A DNA stretch of 64,000 nt from an uncultured Bacteroidota bacterium (GCA_903874055.1 CAIQQR010000130.1:22750-86749), one strand, 5' to 3'. Shown: positions 50,462 through 58,751, counted from the first letter of the stretch. Numbers and translations: made by a program. The notes: generated by a model from the sequence alone, not told the origin.

Positions 50462-52141
50462 TTATAAGTTTCCTTTCTTTAATTCACTTACAGCAAAATC
50501 AACAGCACGTGCTGTGAAAGCCATATAAGTTAAAGAAGGGTTTACACAAGATGCACTTGCCATAAATGCTCCATCAGTAACAAATACGTTTGGTGCGTCC
50601 CAAACTTGGTTGTTACCATTTAACACCGAAGTTTTTGGATCTTTACCCATACGTGCTGTACCCATTTCATGAATACCACGTCCTGGAGTTCCATCACCTT
50701 CGTGTGCTTGTACATTTTTAACACCTGCTTTTTCTAGCATTTCTTGTGCATCCGCTAAAATGTCTTTACGCATTTTATGTTCGTTTTCTTTTAACTCACA
50801 ATCAATGTTCAATACATTTAAGCCCCACTTATCTTTAACTGTTTTATCTAATGTTACTTTGTTAGTTGGATCAGGTAACATTTCACCAAATCCACCCATA
50901 CCAATTGTCCAAACACCTGGCTCAGTCAATGCTTCCTTAAAGTCAGCACCAATACTAAATTCAGCAACCTCATGCTGCCAGCCTTGTCTTGTACCACCAC
51001 CTTGGTAACCAAATCCACGTAAATAATCACGTTTATCTTTACCAACATTACGGAATCTTGGAATGTAGAAGCCGTTTGCACGACGACCAAATGTATATTG
51101 ATCTTCGTAACCTTCTACCAAACCACCAGCACCAATACCTAAATGGTGATCCATTAAGTTTTTACCTAAAGCATTTGAACTACTTCCTAAACCACCTTCC
51201 CAAACATCAGTCGCTGAATTCATCAACAACCAGGTACTGTTTAAAGTAGAAGCGTTTACAAAAATAATTTTCGCTTTGTATTCAATTGTTTTATTTGTTT
51301 CAGCATCTAAAACAGTTACCCCTGTTGCACGTTTTTTATCTTTATCGTATTTAATTTCAGTTACAATACTCCAAGGTCTTAAAGTTAAATTACCTGTAGC
51401 CATTGCTGCTGGTAAAGTAGAAGACTGCGTACTAAAGTATCCACCAAATGGACAGCCTAACCAACATTTATTACGGAACTGACAACCAGGACGGCCACCA
51501 TGAGGTACCGTAATATTTGCAGTACGTCCTATAATTAAATGACGCTCCCCTTTAAATTCTTTTTTGATTCTTTCTGCTACATCTTTCTCCACACAGGTTA
51601 AATCCATTGGAGGCAAGAATTGACCATCAGGTAAAACTGCCAAACCATCGCGGTTACCTGAGATACCTGCAAATTTTTCTACATAATCATACCAAGGTTC
51701 AATGTCCTTGTAACGCACTGGCCAATCCACACCAACCCCTTCTTTTCCGTTGGCTTCAAAATCCAAGTCAGACCAACGATATGATTGACGACCCCACATT
51801 AAAGAACGACCACCTACATGGTATCCTCTAAACCAGTCAAAACGTTTTGTTTCAGTATATGGACTTTCTTTATCAACACACCAATAATCAAGGTTGGTTT
51901 CATTTAAAGGATAGTCTCTTTTTAATACTGGATAATCCTGAATCATTTGTTGAGTTCTACCACCACGATGCGGATGATCCCACGCCTCTTTATTAGCATT
52001 TACATAATCCTTGATGTGTTCGATATTTCTACCACGCTCAAGCATCAATACTTTTAATCCTTTCTCGGTAAGTTCTTTTGCTGCCCAACCGCCGCTGATA
52101 CCCGATCCTACGACAATTGCGTCATACTGTTGTTCCGCCAT
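50462..52141 (-). CDS. GMC-family FAD oxidoreductase (large subunit of a periplasmic sugar/glycoside dehydrogenase)
   Basis: This 559-residue flavoenzyme begins MAEQQYDAIVVGSGISGGWAAKEL (FAD-binding GxGxxG) without a signal peptide. The GMC C-terminal domain contains PGRGIHEMGTARMGKDPKTSVLNGNNQVWDAPNVFVTDGAFMASASCVNPSLTYMA. In relatives (glucoside 3-dehydrogenase, gluconate 2-dehydrogenase) it oxidises a sugar hydroxyl and gives electrons to a cytochrome. Cysteine pattern CQFRNKCWLGCPFGGY could bind an iron-sulfur cluster. The small subunit downstream should carry it through Tat. It is the core of the block. Confidence 0.93.
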   Translation of the reverse strand: MAEQQYDAIVVGSGISGGWAAKELTEKGLKVLMLERGRNIEHIKDYVNANKEAWDHPHRGGRTQQMIQDYPVLKRDYPLNETNLDYWCVDKESPYTETKRFDWFRGYHVGGRSLMWGRQSYRWSDLDFEANGKEGVGVDWPVRYKDIEPWYDYVEKFAGISGNRDGLAVLPDGQFLPPMDLTCVEKDVAERIKKEFKGERHLIIGRTANITVPHGGRPGCQFRNKCWLGCPFGGYFSTQSSTLPAAMATGNLTLRPWSIVTEIKYDKDKKRATGVTVLDAETNKTIEYKAKIIFVNASTLNSTWLLMNSATDVWEGGLGSSSNALGKNLMDHHLGIGAGGLVEGYEDQYTFGRRANGFYIPRFRNVGKDKRDYLRGFGYQGGGTRQGWQHEVAEFSIGADFKEALTEPGVWTIGMGGFGEMLPDPTNKVTLDKTVKDKWGLNVLNIDCELKENEHKMRKDILADAQEMLEKAGVKNVQAHEGDGTPGRGIHEMGTARMGKDPKTSVLNGNNQVWDAPNVFVTDGAFMASASCVNPSLTYMAFTARAVDFAVSELKKGNL

Positions 52142-52187
52142 TTTTTAAATTTTAAGTTTGTATTGAAATTGTTTGAATTGTTATTTT

Positions 52188-53084
52188 TTAAACATCACAA
52201 ATTTTTATTGCTGTTTTTAAAGAAGCTATATGATCGGCATCCTTTGGCATAAATTCTTGTGCAACATATCCTTTATAACCAGTTGCAACTATCGCACGCA
52301 TGATCGCTGGATAATATAATTCTTGACGCTCATCAATTTCGTGTCGGCCTGGAACCCCCGCTGTATGGTAGTGTCCAAAGTATTGATGGTTGTCTTGAAT
52401 AGAACGAATAATATCTCCTTCGTCAATTTGCATATGATAAATATCAAAGAGAATTTTAAAGTTAGGAGACCCTAATTGCTTGCATAATTCAATACCCCAA
52501 GCAGACTTATCGCCCATATAATCCTTGTGATCAATTCTTGAATTGAATAATTCAATTTGAATGGTTACCCCTAATTTTTCAGCCAATGGCATAATTTGCT
52601 TTAAACCGGTCACACAGTTTTTTAATCCAGTCTCATCATCCATTCCATTTCTGTTTCCTGCAAAACAAATTAAATTTTTATACCCAGCTTCTGCCACTAA
52701 TTGAATGCCATCTAAATAATCTTTAATTAACCAATCATGGTTTTTTAAATCGTTCCAACCCTTTGTCAGGCTTGTTTCTCCTGCGGTATAGCACATGGAA
52801 ACGTCTAATCCATATTTCTTTGCAGTAGGCCATTCATTAGGTTTTAATAAATCAATCGCACCAAATCCTATTTCATTCACCACTTTACATAAATTTTCAA
52901 GTGGCATATCGCTATAACACCATCTACAAACGGAATGATTAATGTTTCCCTTTAATTTATCGGCTGTGTATTTTTCATTTACCGATGCCAAAACCGAAGT
53001 AGGTAATACCGCTCCAGCGGCAAGCGCAGCGGAGCCCGTTAAAACTTGTTTTAATAAGTTTCTTCTGTTTACATTTGAAGCCAT
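52188..53084 (-). CDS. Tat-exported hydroxypyruvate-isomerase-like TIM barrel
   Basis: This 298-residue protein has a Tat signal (NRRNLLKQVLTGSAALAAGAVLP) and a TIM barrel of the hydroxypyruvate isomerase / sugar epimerase group: SVCRWCYSDMPLENLCKVVNEIGFGAIDLL, IQIELFNSRIDHKDYMGDKSAWGIELCKQL, FKILFDIYHMQIDEGDIIRSI, FGHYHTAGVPGRHEID and GYKGYVAQEFMP. The ORF track starts 9 codons early; ATG 53084 (MASNVNRRNLLKQ) is right. Its stop lies 46 bp before the GMC gene start, so the two are probably one transcript. The likely substrate is a keto-sugar. Confidence 0.9.
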   Translation of the reverse strand: MASNVNRRNLLKQVLTGSAALAAGAVLPTSVLASVNEKYTADKLKGNINHSVCRWCYSDMPLENLCKVVNEIGFGAIDLLKPNEWPTAKKYGLDVSMCYTAGETSLTKGWNDLKNHDWLIKDYLDGIQLVAEAGYKNLICFAGNRNGMDDETGLKNCVTGLKQIMPLAEKLGVTIQIELFNSRIDHKDYMGDKSAWGIELCKQLGSPNFKILFDIYHMQIDEGDIIRSIQDNHQYFGHYHTAGVPGRHEIDERQELYYPAIMRAIVATGYKGYVAQEFMPKDADHIASLKTAIKICDV

Positions 53085-53274
53085 GGCAATAAATCGTTGG
53101 TTTATACGCAATCAATGATTTGATAAATGTAAATTTTATTTGGAATCTTTTAAAATATTTTTGATGAAAAAATGGGGTTTTTTGAGAAAATAGAGGGAAA
53201 TTGCTAATGTGTTCTTTTGAAAGTGTTATCATGACACAATAAAACGATTGTTAAGTTTAAAAACTACTTAAAAA
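53085..53274. promoter_or_regulatory. Divergent promoter region of the sugar-oxidation block
   Basis: This 190-bp gap separates the minus-strand TIM-barrel/GMC unit from the plus-strand Gfo/Idh unit. On the plus strand it has a near -7 box TAAGTTTA (53252-53259) and an imperfect palindrome GTGTTATCATGACAC (53223-53237). On the minus strand a near box TACATTTA lies about 45 bp before the TIM-barrel start. A regulator bound here could control both directions; no regulator gene is adjacent. Confidence 0.45.
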
Positions 53275-54432
53275 ATGAATAGAAAATTGCGCATGGGCAT
53301 GGTCGGTGGTGGCCAAGATGCCTTTATTGGTGCCATTCACCGCTTAGCTGCCAACATGGACGGATTAGTTGAATTGTGTTGTGGGGCATTAAGTATTAAC
53401 CCTGAAATTGCTGTGGCTTCGGGTAAAGCATTGTTCTTGCCAACATCAAGAACCTATCTTACTTATGAAGAAATGATAAAAGCAGAAGCTGCTTTACCAG
53501 CTAATGAGCGCATGGATTTTGTAACCATTGTTACTCCCAATTTTGCGCATTTTGCTCCTGCGATGATGGCATTGGATTATGGATTCCATGTAGTAATTGA
53601 AAAACCAATTACTTTTTCCTTGGACGAAGCAAAACAATTAAAAAAGAAATTAGACGAAACAGGTTTAACCCTTTGCTTGACACATACTTATTCGGGATAT
53701 CCAATGGTGAAACAAGCCAAAGCAATGATTGCAAATGGTGAACTAGGAAAGATCCGTAAAGTATGGGTGGAATACCCACAAGGCTGGCTAAGCAAGCTTT
53801 CCGAGCGTGAGGGCAATGCGCAAGCAGCTTGGAGAACGGATCCAAAAAAATCAGGTAAGAGCTCAGTGATGGGCGATATTGGAACGCATGCAGCACATTT
53901 ATCCGAATACATTACAGGTTCAAAGATTACTGAAATTTGTGCCGAATTAAATACTTTGGTGGAAGGTCGTGTAATGGATGATGACGGTGCAGTGATGTTA
54001 AAATTTGACAATGGTGCTAAAGGTGTTTTAATGGCATCACAGGTTGCAGCTGGTGAAGAAAATGCTTTAAAAATTAGAGTGTATGGTGAAAAAGGAGGCG
54101 TTGAATGGTTTCAACATGAACCCAATTCTTTAATCGTAAAATGGTTGGAAGCTCCAGCACAAATATTAAGAGCAGGAAGTGCACACTTATATAAAGCAGC
54201 AAGTCATAATTGTCGTACACCTGCAGGTCACCCTGAAGGATACTTGGAAGCATTTGCAAATATTTATCGAAATTTTGCATTGACCCTAGGTTGTAAAATA
54301 GATGGCACCACTCCTACCTCTGAAATGCTTGATTTCCCAGGCATTGAAGACGGATTAAGAGGAATGGCATTTATAGATAATGTTGTTGCGTCCGCACATT
54401 CAGATAAAAAATGGACTCCTTACGTTTTGTAA
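53275..54432 (+). CDS. Gfo/Idh/MocA-family oxidoreductase, cytosolic
   Basis: This 385-residue dinucleotide-binding protein starts MNRKLRMGMVGGGQDAFIGAIHRLA (Rossmann fold) and has VTIVTPNFAHFAPAMMALDYGFHVVIEKPITFSLDEAKQL with the catalytic EKP lysine, then GDIGTHAAHLSEYITG in the C-terminal half. There is no signal peptide, unlike the 46112 paralogue. In 3-keto-glycoside pathways, cytosolic Gfo/Idh/MocA enzymes reduce the 3-keto-sugar back to the sugar using NAD(P)H. It begins the plus-strand unit with the isomerase (47 bp), cytochrome c and DUF1080 genes. Confidence 0.9.
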   Translation: MNRKLRMGMVGGGQDAFIGAIHRLAANMDGLVELCCGALSINPEIAVASGKALFLPTSRTYLTYEEMIKAEAALPANERMDFVTIVTPNFAHFAPAMMALDYGFHVVIEKPITFSLDEAKQLKKKLDETGLTLCLTHTYSGYPMVKQAKAMIANGELGKIRKVWVEYPQGWLSKLSEREGNAQAAWRTDPKKSGKSSVMGDIGTHAAHLSEYITGSKITEICAELNTLVEGRVMDDDGAVMLKFDNGAKGVLMASQVAAGEENALKIRVYGEKGGVEWFQHEPNSLIVKWLEAPAQILRAGSAHLYKAASHNCRTPAGHPEGYLEAFANIYRNFALTLGCKIDGTTPTSEMLDFPGIEDGLRGMAFIDNVVASAHSDKKWTPYVL

Positions 54433-54479
54433 GTGTATTCAAAAATGAAGTAAGTCAATTACGCTATTAAATTAAAAAA

Positions 54480-55535
54480 ATGACAACAGTAAAAGGACCA
54501 GGCATATTTTTAGCTCAATTTATGGGCGATGTGGCACCATTTAATACGCTAGAAAGTATTTGTAAATGGGCTGCTGGTTTGGGTTTCAAAGGAGTGCAAA
54601 TTCCAAGTTGGGATGGACGCTGTATTGATTTACAAAAAGCAGCAGAAAGCAAAACTTATGCCGATGAAATTAAAGGTATTGTAAATGCAGCCGGTTTAGA
54701 AATCACAGAACTATCCACCCATTTACAAGGACAATTGGTTGCCGTACACCCAGCATACGATGCACAGTTTGATGGATTCGCTCCAGTGGAAGTGCGTGGT
54801 AATGCAAAAGCGAGAACAGAATGGGCGGTACAACAATTAAAATATGCTGCAAAAGCCTCACAAAATTTAGGCTTAAATGCTTCAGCTACTTTTAGCGGTG
54901 CTTTGTTATGGCATACGGTTTATCCTTGGCCACAACGCCCTGCAGGCCTAGTGGAAACAGGATTTACAGAATTGGCAAAAAGATGGACCCCTATCTTAAA
55001 TGAATATGATAAAGTAGGTGTTGACTTATGTTATGAAATTCATCCTGGTGAAGATTTACATGATGGCGTTTCTTATGAAATGTTTTTAGATAAAGTAAAT
55101 CAACATCCAAGAGCTTGTTTATTATATGATCCATCCCACTTTGTTTTACAATGCATGGATTATTTAGGATACATTGACGCATTTCATGAGCGTATTAAAA
55201 TGTTCCATGTAAAAGATGCTGAGTTTAACCCTTCTGCAAAACAGGGAGTTTACGGAGGCTATCAAAATTGGATTGACCGTGCTGGAAGATTTAGATCTTT
55301 AGGTGATGGTCAAGTAGATTTTAAAAGTATCTTTAGCAAGCTTGCTGCATACAATTACAAAGGATGGGCTGTTATGGAATGGGAATGTTGTTTAAAACAT
55401 CCTGAGGTAGGTGCTGCAGAAGGAGCAATATTTATTCAAAAAAATATTATTAAAGTAACTGAAAAAGCTTTTGATGACTTTGCAAGTACAGGATCTGACG
55501 AAGCATTCAATAAAAAAATATTAGGAATTCAATAA
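54480..55535 (+). CDS. Sugar phosphate isomerase/epimerase-type TIM barrel, cytosolic
   Basis: This 351-residue protein has an AP-endonuclease-2-like barrel: ICKWAAGLGFKGVQIPSWDGRCIDL at the start, EITELSTHLQGQLVAVHPAYDA, VDLCYEIHPGEDLHDGVSYEMFL, ACLLYDPSHFVLQCMDYLGYI, KMFHVKDAEFNP and GWAVMEWECCLKHPEVGA. Metal-binding Glu, Asp, His and Glu are present. No signal peptide is visible. It is 47 bp after the Gfo/Idh gene, a common pair in sugar-catabolic operons, where it could isomerise the product of that enzyme. The substrate is unknown. Confidence 0.9.
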   Translation: MTTVKGPGIFLAQFMGDVAPFNTLESICKWAAGLGFKGVQIPSWDGRCIDLQKAAESKTYADEIKGIVNAAGLEITELSTHLQGQLVAVHPAYDAQFDGFAPVEVRGNAKARTEWAVQQLKYAAKASQNLGLNASATFSGALLWHTVYPWPQRPAGLVETGFTELAKRWTPILNEYDKVGVDLCYEIHPGEDLHDGVSYEMFLDKVNQHPRACLLYDPSHFVLQCMDYLGYIDAFHERIKMFHVKDAEFNPSAKQGVYGGYQNWIDRAGRFRSLGDGQVDFKSIFSKLAAYNYKGWAVMEWECCLKHPEVGAAEGAIFIQKNIIKVTEKAFDDFASTGSDEAFNKKILGIQ

Positions 55536-55563
55536 TCAAATCATAAACTATAAAAATTAAAGT

Positions 55564-55953
55564 ATGAAAAAGGTTCTAGGTACAATTGTGGTAGTAGTTG
55601 CTATTATGGCATGTGGTGGAAATAAGGAAAACAAAACAGCAGATGGTGCTGCTACAGCTAGCACGTCAACGAGTTCATTATCTGATAATCCTGACTATCA
55701 AAAAGGAGTAGCATTAGTGGGCAAGAGTGATTGTTTAACTTGTCATAAAGTAAATGAAAAAAATATTGGACCTGCATATAAAGATGTTGCAGCGAAATAT
55801 GAAAATACAGATGCGAATGTAAAAATGCTTGCTGAAAAAATTATCAAAGGCGGAAGCGGCAACTGGGGTGCCATTCCAATGACTCCGCATCCTGCATTAT
55901 CCCAAGAAGATGCAGAGGCTTTGGCTAAATATGTTTTATTATTAAAAAAATAG
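55564..55953 (+). CDS. Class I cytochrome c lipoprotein
   Basis: This 129-residue protein has a lipoprotein signal (VVAIMACGG, Cys about residue 17), a low-complexity Thr/Ser/Ala linker, and one c-type haem domain with CLTCH and the Met ligand in IPMTPHP. Such small cytochromes accept electrons from GMC-type dehydrogenases in the periplasm; in two-subunit plus cytochrome dehydrogenases the third subunit has this type of domain. It is 28 bp after the isomerase gene and 23 bp before DUF1080, in the same operon, which supports an electron-carrier role for the block. Confidence 0.93.
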   Translation: MKKVLGTIVVVVAIMACGGNKENKTADGAATASTSTSSLSDNPDYQKGVALVGKSDCLTCHKVNEKNIGPAYKDVAAKYENTDANVKMLAEKIIKGGSGNWGAIPMTPHPALSQEDAEALAKYVLLLKK

Positions 55954-55976
55954 ATTTTTAAAACCAACGATTGCTT

Positions 55977-56666
55977 ATGAAAAAAATTGCACTTGCATTA
56001 CTTACTATGCTTGCTTTTGCGCAAGTAAATGCACAAGAAAAATGGACTTCCTTATTGGATGGAAAGACCACCAATGGCTGGCATAGTTACGGTGAAAAAA
56101 CGGCAGGTGTAGCTTGGAAAATAGCAGACGGCGCCATTACATTTGATCCATCTGCTAAAACAAATGGCAAAGGTGGTGGTGATTTAGTAACGGATGAAAG
56201 TTATAGCGATTTTCATTTGCAATTAGAATGGAAGATTTCTAAAAATGGTAATAGTGGTATTTTGTTTTTTGTTCAAGATGACCCAAAAAAATATGATTAT
56301 ACATTTTACACAGGACCTGAATTCCAAGTGTTAGATAATGATGGTCATCCTGATGCAAAAATTATCAGTCACCGTGCTGGAAATCTTTATGATTTAATTG
56401 TTGGAAACGAAGGGCATGTTAAGCCTTATGGCGAATGGAACAAAGTAGATATTATTGCGAACAAAGGTGTTTTGGAATTAGTAATGAATGATGTAACTGT
56501 TATCAAAACACACTTAGGTGATGATAGCTGGAAAGAATTAATCAGAAGATCAAAATTTGGAAGAGGTGATATGCCAGATTTCGGAAAAACATTTTCTGGG
56601 CATATCGCTTTACAGGACCATGGCAACGAAGTGTCCTATAGAAATATAAAAATTCAAAAATTATAG
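55977..56666 (+). CDS. DUF1080 protein (3-keto-disaccharide hydrolase family), exported
   Basis: This 229-residue protein has a Sec signal peptide (MKKIALALLTMLAFAQVNAQ) and the DUF1080 concanavalin-like domain: KWTSLLDGKTTNGWHSYG, DLVTDESYSDFHLQLEWKISKNGNSGILFFVQDDP, and HIALQDHGNEVSYRNIKIQKL at the end. Recent work on Bacteroidota assigns DUF1080 members hydrolysis of 3-keto-glycosides. It would cut 3-keto-sugar glycosides formed by the GMC dehydrogenase. The ORF track starts at TTG 55971; ATG 55977 fits. Its stop overlaps the GTG start of tadA by one base. Confidence 0.9.
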   Translation: MKKIALALLTMLAFAQVNAQEKWTSLLDGKTTNGWHSYGEKTAGVAWKIADGAITFDPSAKTNGKGGGDLVTDESYSDFHLQLEWKISKNGNSGILFFVQDDPKKYDYTFYTGPEFQVLDNDGHPDAKIISHRAGNLYDLIVGNEGHVKPYGEWNKVDIIANKGVLELVMNDVTVIKTHLGDDSWKELIRRSKFGRGDMPDFGKTFSGHIALQDHGNEVSYRNIKIQKL

Positions 56667-57124
56667 TGGCAAGTATCGATTCTATTTCGAATACACATGA
56701 ACAATTTATGCGTCAGGCCCTCGTGCAAGCACAGAGGGCCTTTGACGTTGATGAAGTACCTGTGGGTGCAGTAGTTGTGATGCATGGTAAAATTGTAGCT
56801 AAGGCATACAATCAGGTACAATTACTAAAAGACGTTACAGCACATGCCGAAATTTTAGCCATTACTACTGCCTGTGAAAGTTTGCAAATGAAGTATTTGC
56901 CCGAAGCCACTTTGTATGTAACACTCGAGCCCTGCTTAATGTGTGCAGGTGCTTTGTATTGGAATAAGATAGGCCATATTGTTTTTGGTGCTTATGATGA
57001 AAAAAATAGTTATCGCCGCGTAACAGAAAAAAATCCCTTCCACCCGGCTACCACCATTACAGGTGGAATATTACAAGAGGAATGTGCATCACTTATGCAG
57101 GCATTTTTTAAAGCAAAGCGTTAG
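56666..57124 (+). CDS. tadA: tRNA-specific adenosine deaminase TadA
   Basis: TadA deaminates A34 to inosine in tRNA-Arg(ACG). The 152-residue product has the zinc deaminase motifs TAHAEILAI (His ligand and catalytic Glu) and EPCLMCAGALYW (two Cys), then GAYDEKNSYRRVTEKNP as usual. The ORF track uses a GTG whose first base is the last base of the DUF1080 stop (TAGTG); an internal ATG at 56708 (MRQALVQAQRAF) matches many TadA starts equally well. The coupling to the sugar operon seems to be positional. Confidence 0.93.
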   Translation: MASIDSISNTHEQFMRQALVQAQRAFDVDEVPVGAVVVMHGKIVAKAYNQVQLLKDVTAHAEILAITTACESLQMKYLPEATLYVTLEPCLMCAGALYWNKIGHIVFGAYDEKNSYRRVTEKNPFHPATTITGGILQEECASLMQAFFKAKR

Positions 57125-57134
57125 TTTCAATGAA

Positions 57135-57216
57135 AAATAGTTGAAAATATACTAATCTCTAGGCCTCCGCAGCAGGAACTGGAGTCGGCTACGAGATTGC
57201 ATATTTTCAACTATTT
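57135..57216. repeat. 82-nt palindromic element between tadA and sod
   Basis: AAATAGTTGAAAATAT (57135-57150) is perfectly complementary to ATATTTTCAACTATTT (57201-57216). Inside, AATCTC pairs with GAGATT (57154-57159/57193-57198), then TAG with CTA, CC with GG and TCC with GGA, closing a GC-richer apex. The whole forms a long hairpin with small bulges. The inside has clearly higher GC than the flanks, and the element has no T-tract of the terminator type. It may be a MITE/REP-like element or a small structured RNA. Confidence 0.7.
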
Positions 57217-57301
57217 ACTTACTTTTCCATTACTTCCAATATTTAACTTTCTAAATAGGAAAAAAATGGTTGCGATTCGGTTAAATCAAGTGAAAGGGGT
57301 G

Positions 57302-57309
57302 TAATTTTG
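57302..57309 (+). promoter_or_regulatory. -7 box (TAATTTTG) of sod
   Basis: An exact TAnnTTTG match lies 33 bp before the sod ATG. It lies after the palindromic element, so the element is upstream of the transcript, not in its leader. Confidence 0.55.
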
Positions 57310-57342
57310 AACCTCATTCAAGAAACAATAAAATAAATAAAT

Positions 57343-57948
57343 ATGTCATTTACTTTACCTGCGTTACCCTACGCACACGAAGCATTAGAACCTCATTTTG
57401 ATACTTTAACCATGCAAATTCACCATGGTAAGCATCACCAAGCATATGTTGACAATTTAAACAAAGCAGTTGCTGGCACACCAAACGAAGGCAAAAGCTT
57501 GGAAGAATTGGTTGCTGTTGCTGGAACTATTAGCCCTGCTGTTAGAAACAACGGTGGTGGTCACTGGAATCACTCTTTTTTCTGGGCTAGCTTAGCGCCA
57601 AATACAGGTGGCACTCCAACAGGTGCTTTGTCTGACGCAATTACTGCAGCTTTTGGAAGCTTCGACGCCTTCAAAGAAAAATTTGCTGCAGCAGGTATGA
57701 CTCGTTTTGGAAGTGGATGGGCTTGGTTAATCGTAAAAGATGGCAAGTTAGAAGTTAGCTCAACACCCAACCAAGACAACCCTTTAATGGATGTAGCTGA
57801 AGTAAAAGGAACTCCATTATTAGGTGCCGATGTTTGGGAACATGCTTACTATTTAAAATACCAAAACAGAAGAGCTGATTATTTAGCTGCATTTTGGCAT
57901 GTTGTGAATTGGACTGTTGTTGCTGAAAGATTTGCTGCTGCGAAATAA
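57343..57948 (+). CDS. sod: Fe/Mn superoxide dismutase
   Basis: This 201-residue enzyme converts superoxide to peroxide and oxygen in the cytosol. It has [32 protein letters not shown] (first His ligand), [18 protein letters not shown] (second His region), [14 protein letters not shown] and [21 protein letters not shown] (Asp and His ligands). The choice of Fe, Mn or both cannot be made reliably from sequence. It has its own promoter box and terminator. Confidence 0.97.
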   Translation: MSFTLPALPYAHEALEPHFDTLTMQIHHGKHHQAYVDNLNKAVAGTPNEGKSLEELVAVAGTISPAVRNNGGGHWNHSFFWASLAPNTGGTPTGALSDAITAAFGSFDAFKEKFAAAGMTRFGSGWAWLIVKDGKLEVSSTPNQDNPLMDVAEVKGTPLLGADVWEHAYYLKYQNRRADYLAAFWHVVNWTVVAERFAAAK

Positions 57949-57969
57949 TAATACAACTATATAAAATTC

Positions 57970-57998
57970 AAAACCGTCTCTGAAAAGGGGCGGTTTTT
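57970..57998 (+). terminator. Terminator of sod
   Basis: The stem AACCGTCTC/GGGGCGGTT (with G-T wobbles) has loop TGAAAA and is followed by T7. It may also serve the yidD operon on the minus strand. Confidence 0.85.
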
Positions 57999-58017
57999 TT
58001 ATGTGTTTACTTTTCAA

Positions 58018-58251
58018 TTAAGGAACGGGATCATATCCATGGCCTCCACCCGGATGACATTTACTTAAACGTTTGGCTCCTAGAAAGATGCCTTTTATGG
58101 GGCCAAATTTTTTGATAGCCTCTAATGTATACTGAGAACATGTAGGCGTGTATCTACATTTACTACCGCCCAAATAAGGAGAGAGTGCATATTGATAAAA
58201 GCGAATCAATAAGATAAATGGAAAGGCAATTATTTTGTTAAACATTTTCAT
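58018..58251 (-). CDS. yidD: Membrane protein insertion efficiency factor YidD
   Basis: YidD helps YidC insert inner-membrane proteins. The 77-residue protein has the whole family signature: [39 protein letters not shown] and the C-terminal [14 protein letters not shown]. Its start overlaps the rnpA end by 4 bases, as in many bacteria. It is a peripheral membrane protein with an amphipathic N-terminal helix. Confidence 0.96.
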   Translation of the reverse strand: MKMFNKIIAFPFILLIRFYQYALSPYLGGSKCRYTPTCSQYTLEAIKKFGPIKGIFLGAKRLSKCHPGGGHGYDPVP

Positions 58252-58727
58252 TTATCCTGTAGTTTATCTTCCGTTGTAGTCTTATTGATCAAATTTAATT
58301 TTTCAGAAAGTCTTTCTAAAAGTTGCTTTATTTTTTCTTGAATTTGCGACTGCGTTAATACAGTTGCATCAGTGTACAAGAAAAATAAATTAACACGCTT
58401 GCCCTGTAATTTAGCCGTAGCAAGGAATGCAGGCTTTTCTAAGCGATACCCTTCACGTAATAATCTTTTGACTCTATTGCGCATTACCGCTTTTCGAAAT
58501 GTTCTACTTGGTGCTCCTACTCCTGCTTGAAGTTGCCCTTTTAATGTAATTGCTTCAATATTAAAAGGAGGACTAGGTACTAACACACTTAATGCTTCTG
58601 CTAATTCAATCGTATAAATTAATTTGATTGGAAATGCATTCATAGATTGACCTTTCGCAAACAAGTGTTGTGTTTGTTTACGACTTTTAAGTTTATCTAT
58701 TTTTTGATATGTAAATAAATTAGGCAA
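58248..58727 (-). CDS. rnpA: Ribonuclease P protein component
   Basis: RnpA binds RNase P RNA and helps it mature tRNA 5' ends. The 159-residue product has the family motif [21 protein letters not shown] and an N-terminal [21 protein letters not shown]. It is longer than the usual 110-130 residues owing to its C-terminal tail ([27 protein letters not shown]). The C-terminal end overlaps yidD by 4 bases. A strong terminator-like hairpin lies between rpmH and this gene. Confidence 0.95.
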   Translation of the reverse strand: MPNLFTYQKIDKLKSRKQTQHLFAKGQSMNAFPIKLIYTIELAEALSVLVPSPPFNIEAITLKGQLQAGVGAPSRTFRKAVMRNRVKRLLREGYRLEKPAFLATAKLQGKRVNLFFLYTDATVLTQSQIQEKIKQLLERLSEKLNLINKTTTEDKLQDK

Positions 58728-58751
58728 TTGTTGTATTTAAAAGCAGGCATT

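Noticed and set aside
49791-55974. AACGATTG-like motif near several starts of the sugar block (49792-49799 minus, 53243-53250, 55966-55973)
   Set aside because: It resembles half of a LacI-type operator, but the same 7-8-mer also occurs inside coding sequence (about 49056 and 49145), so it may be chance in AT-rich DNA.
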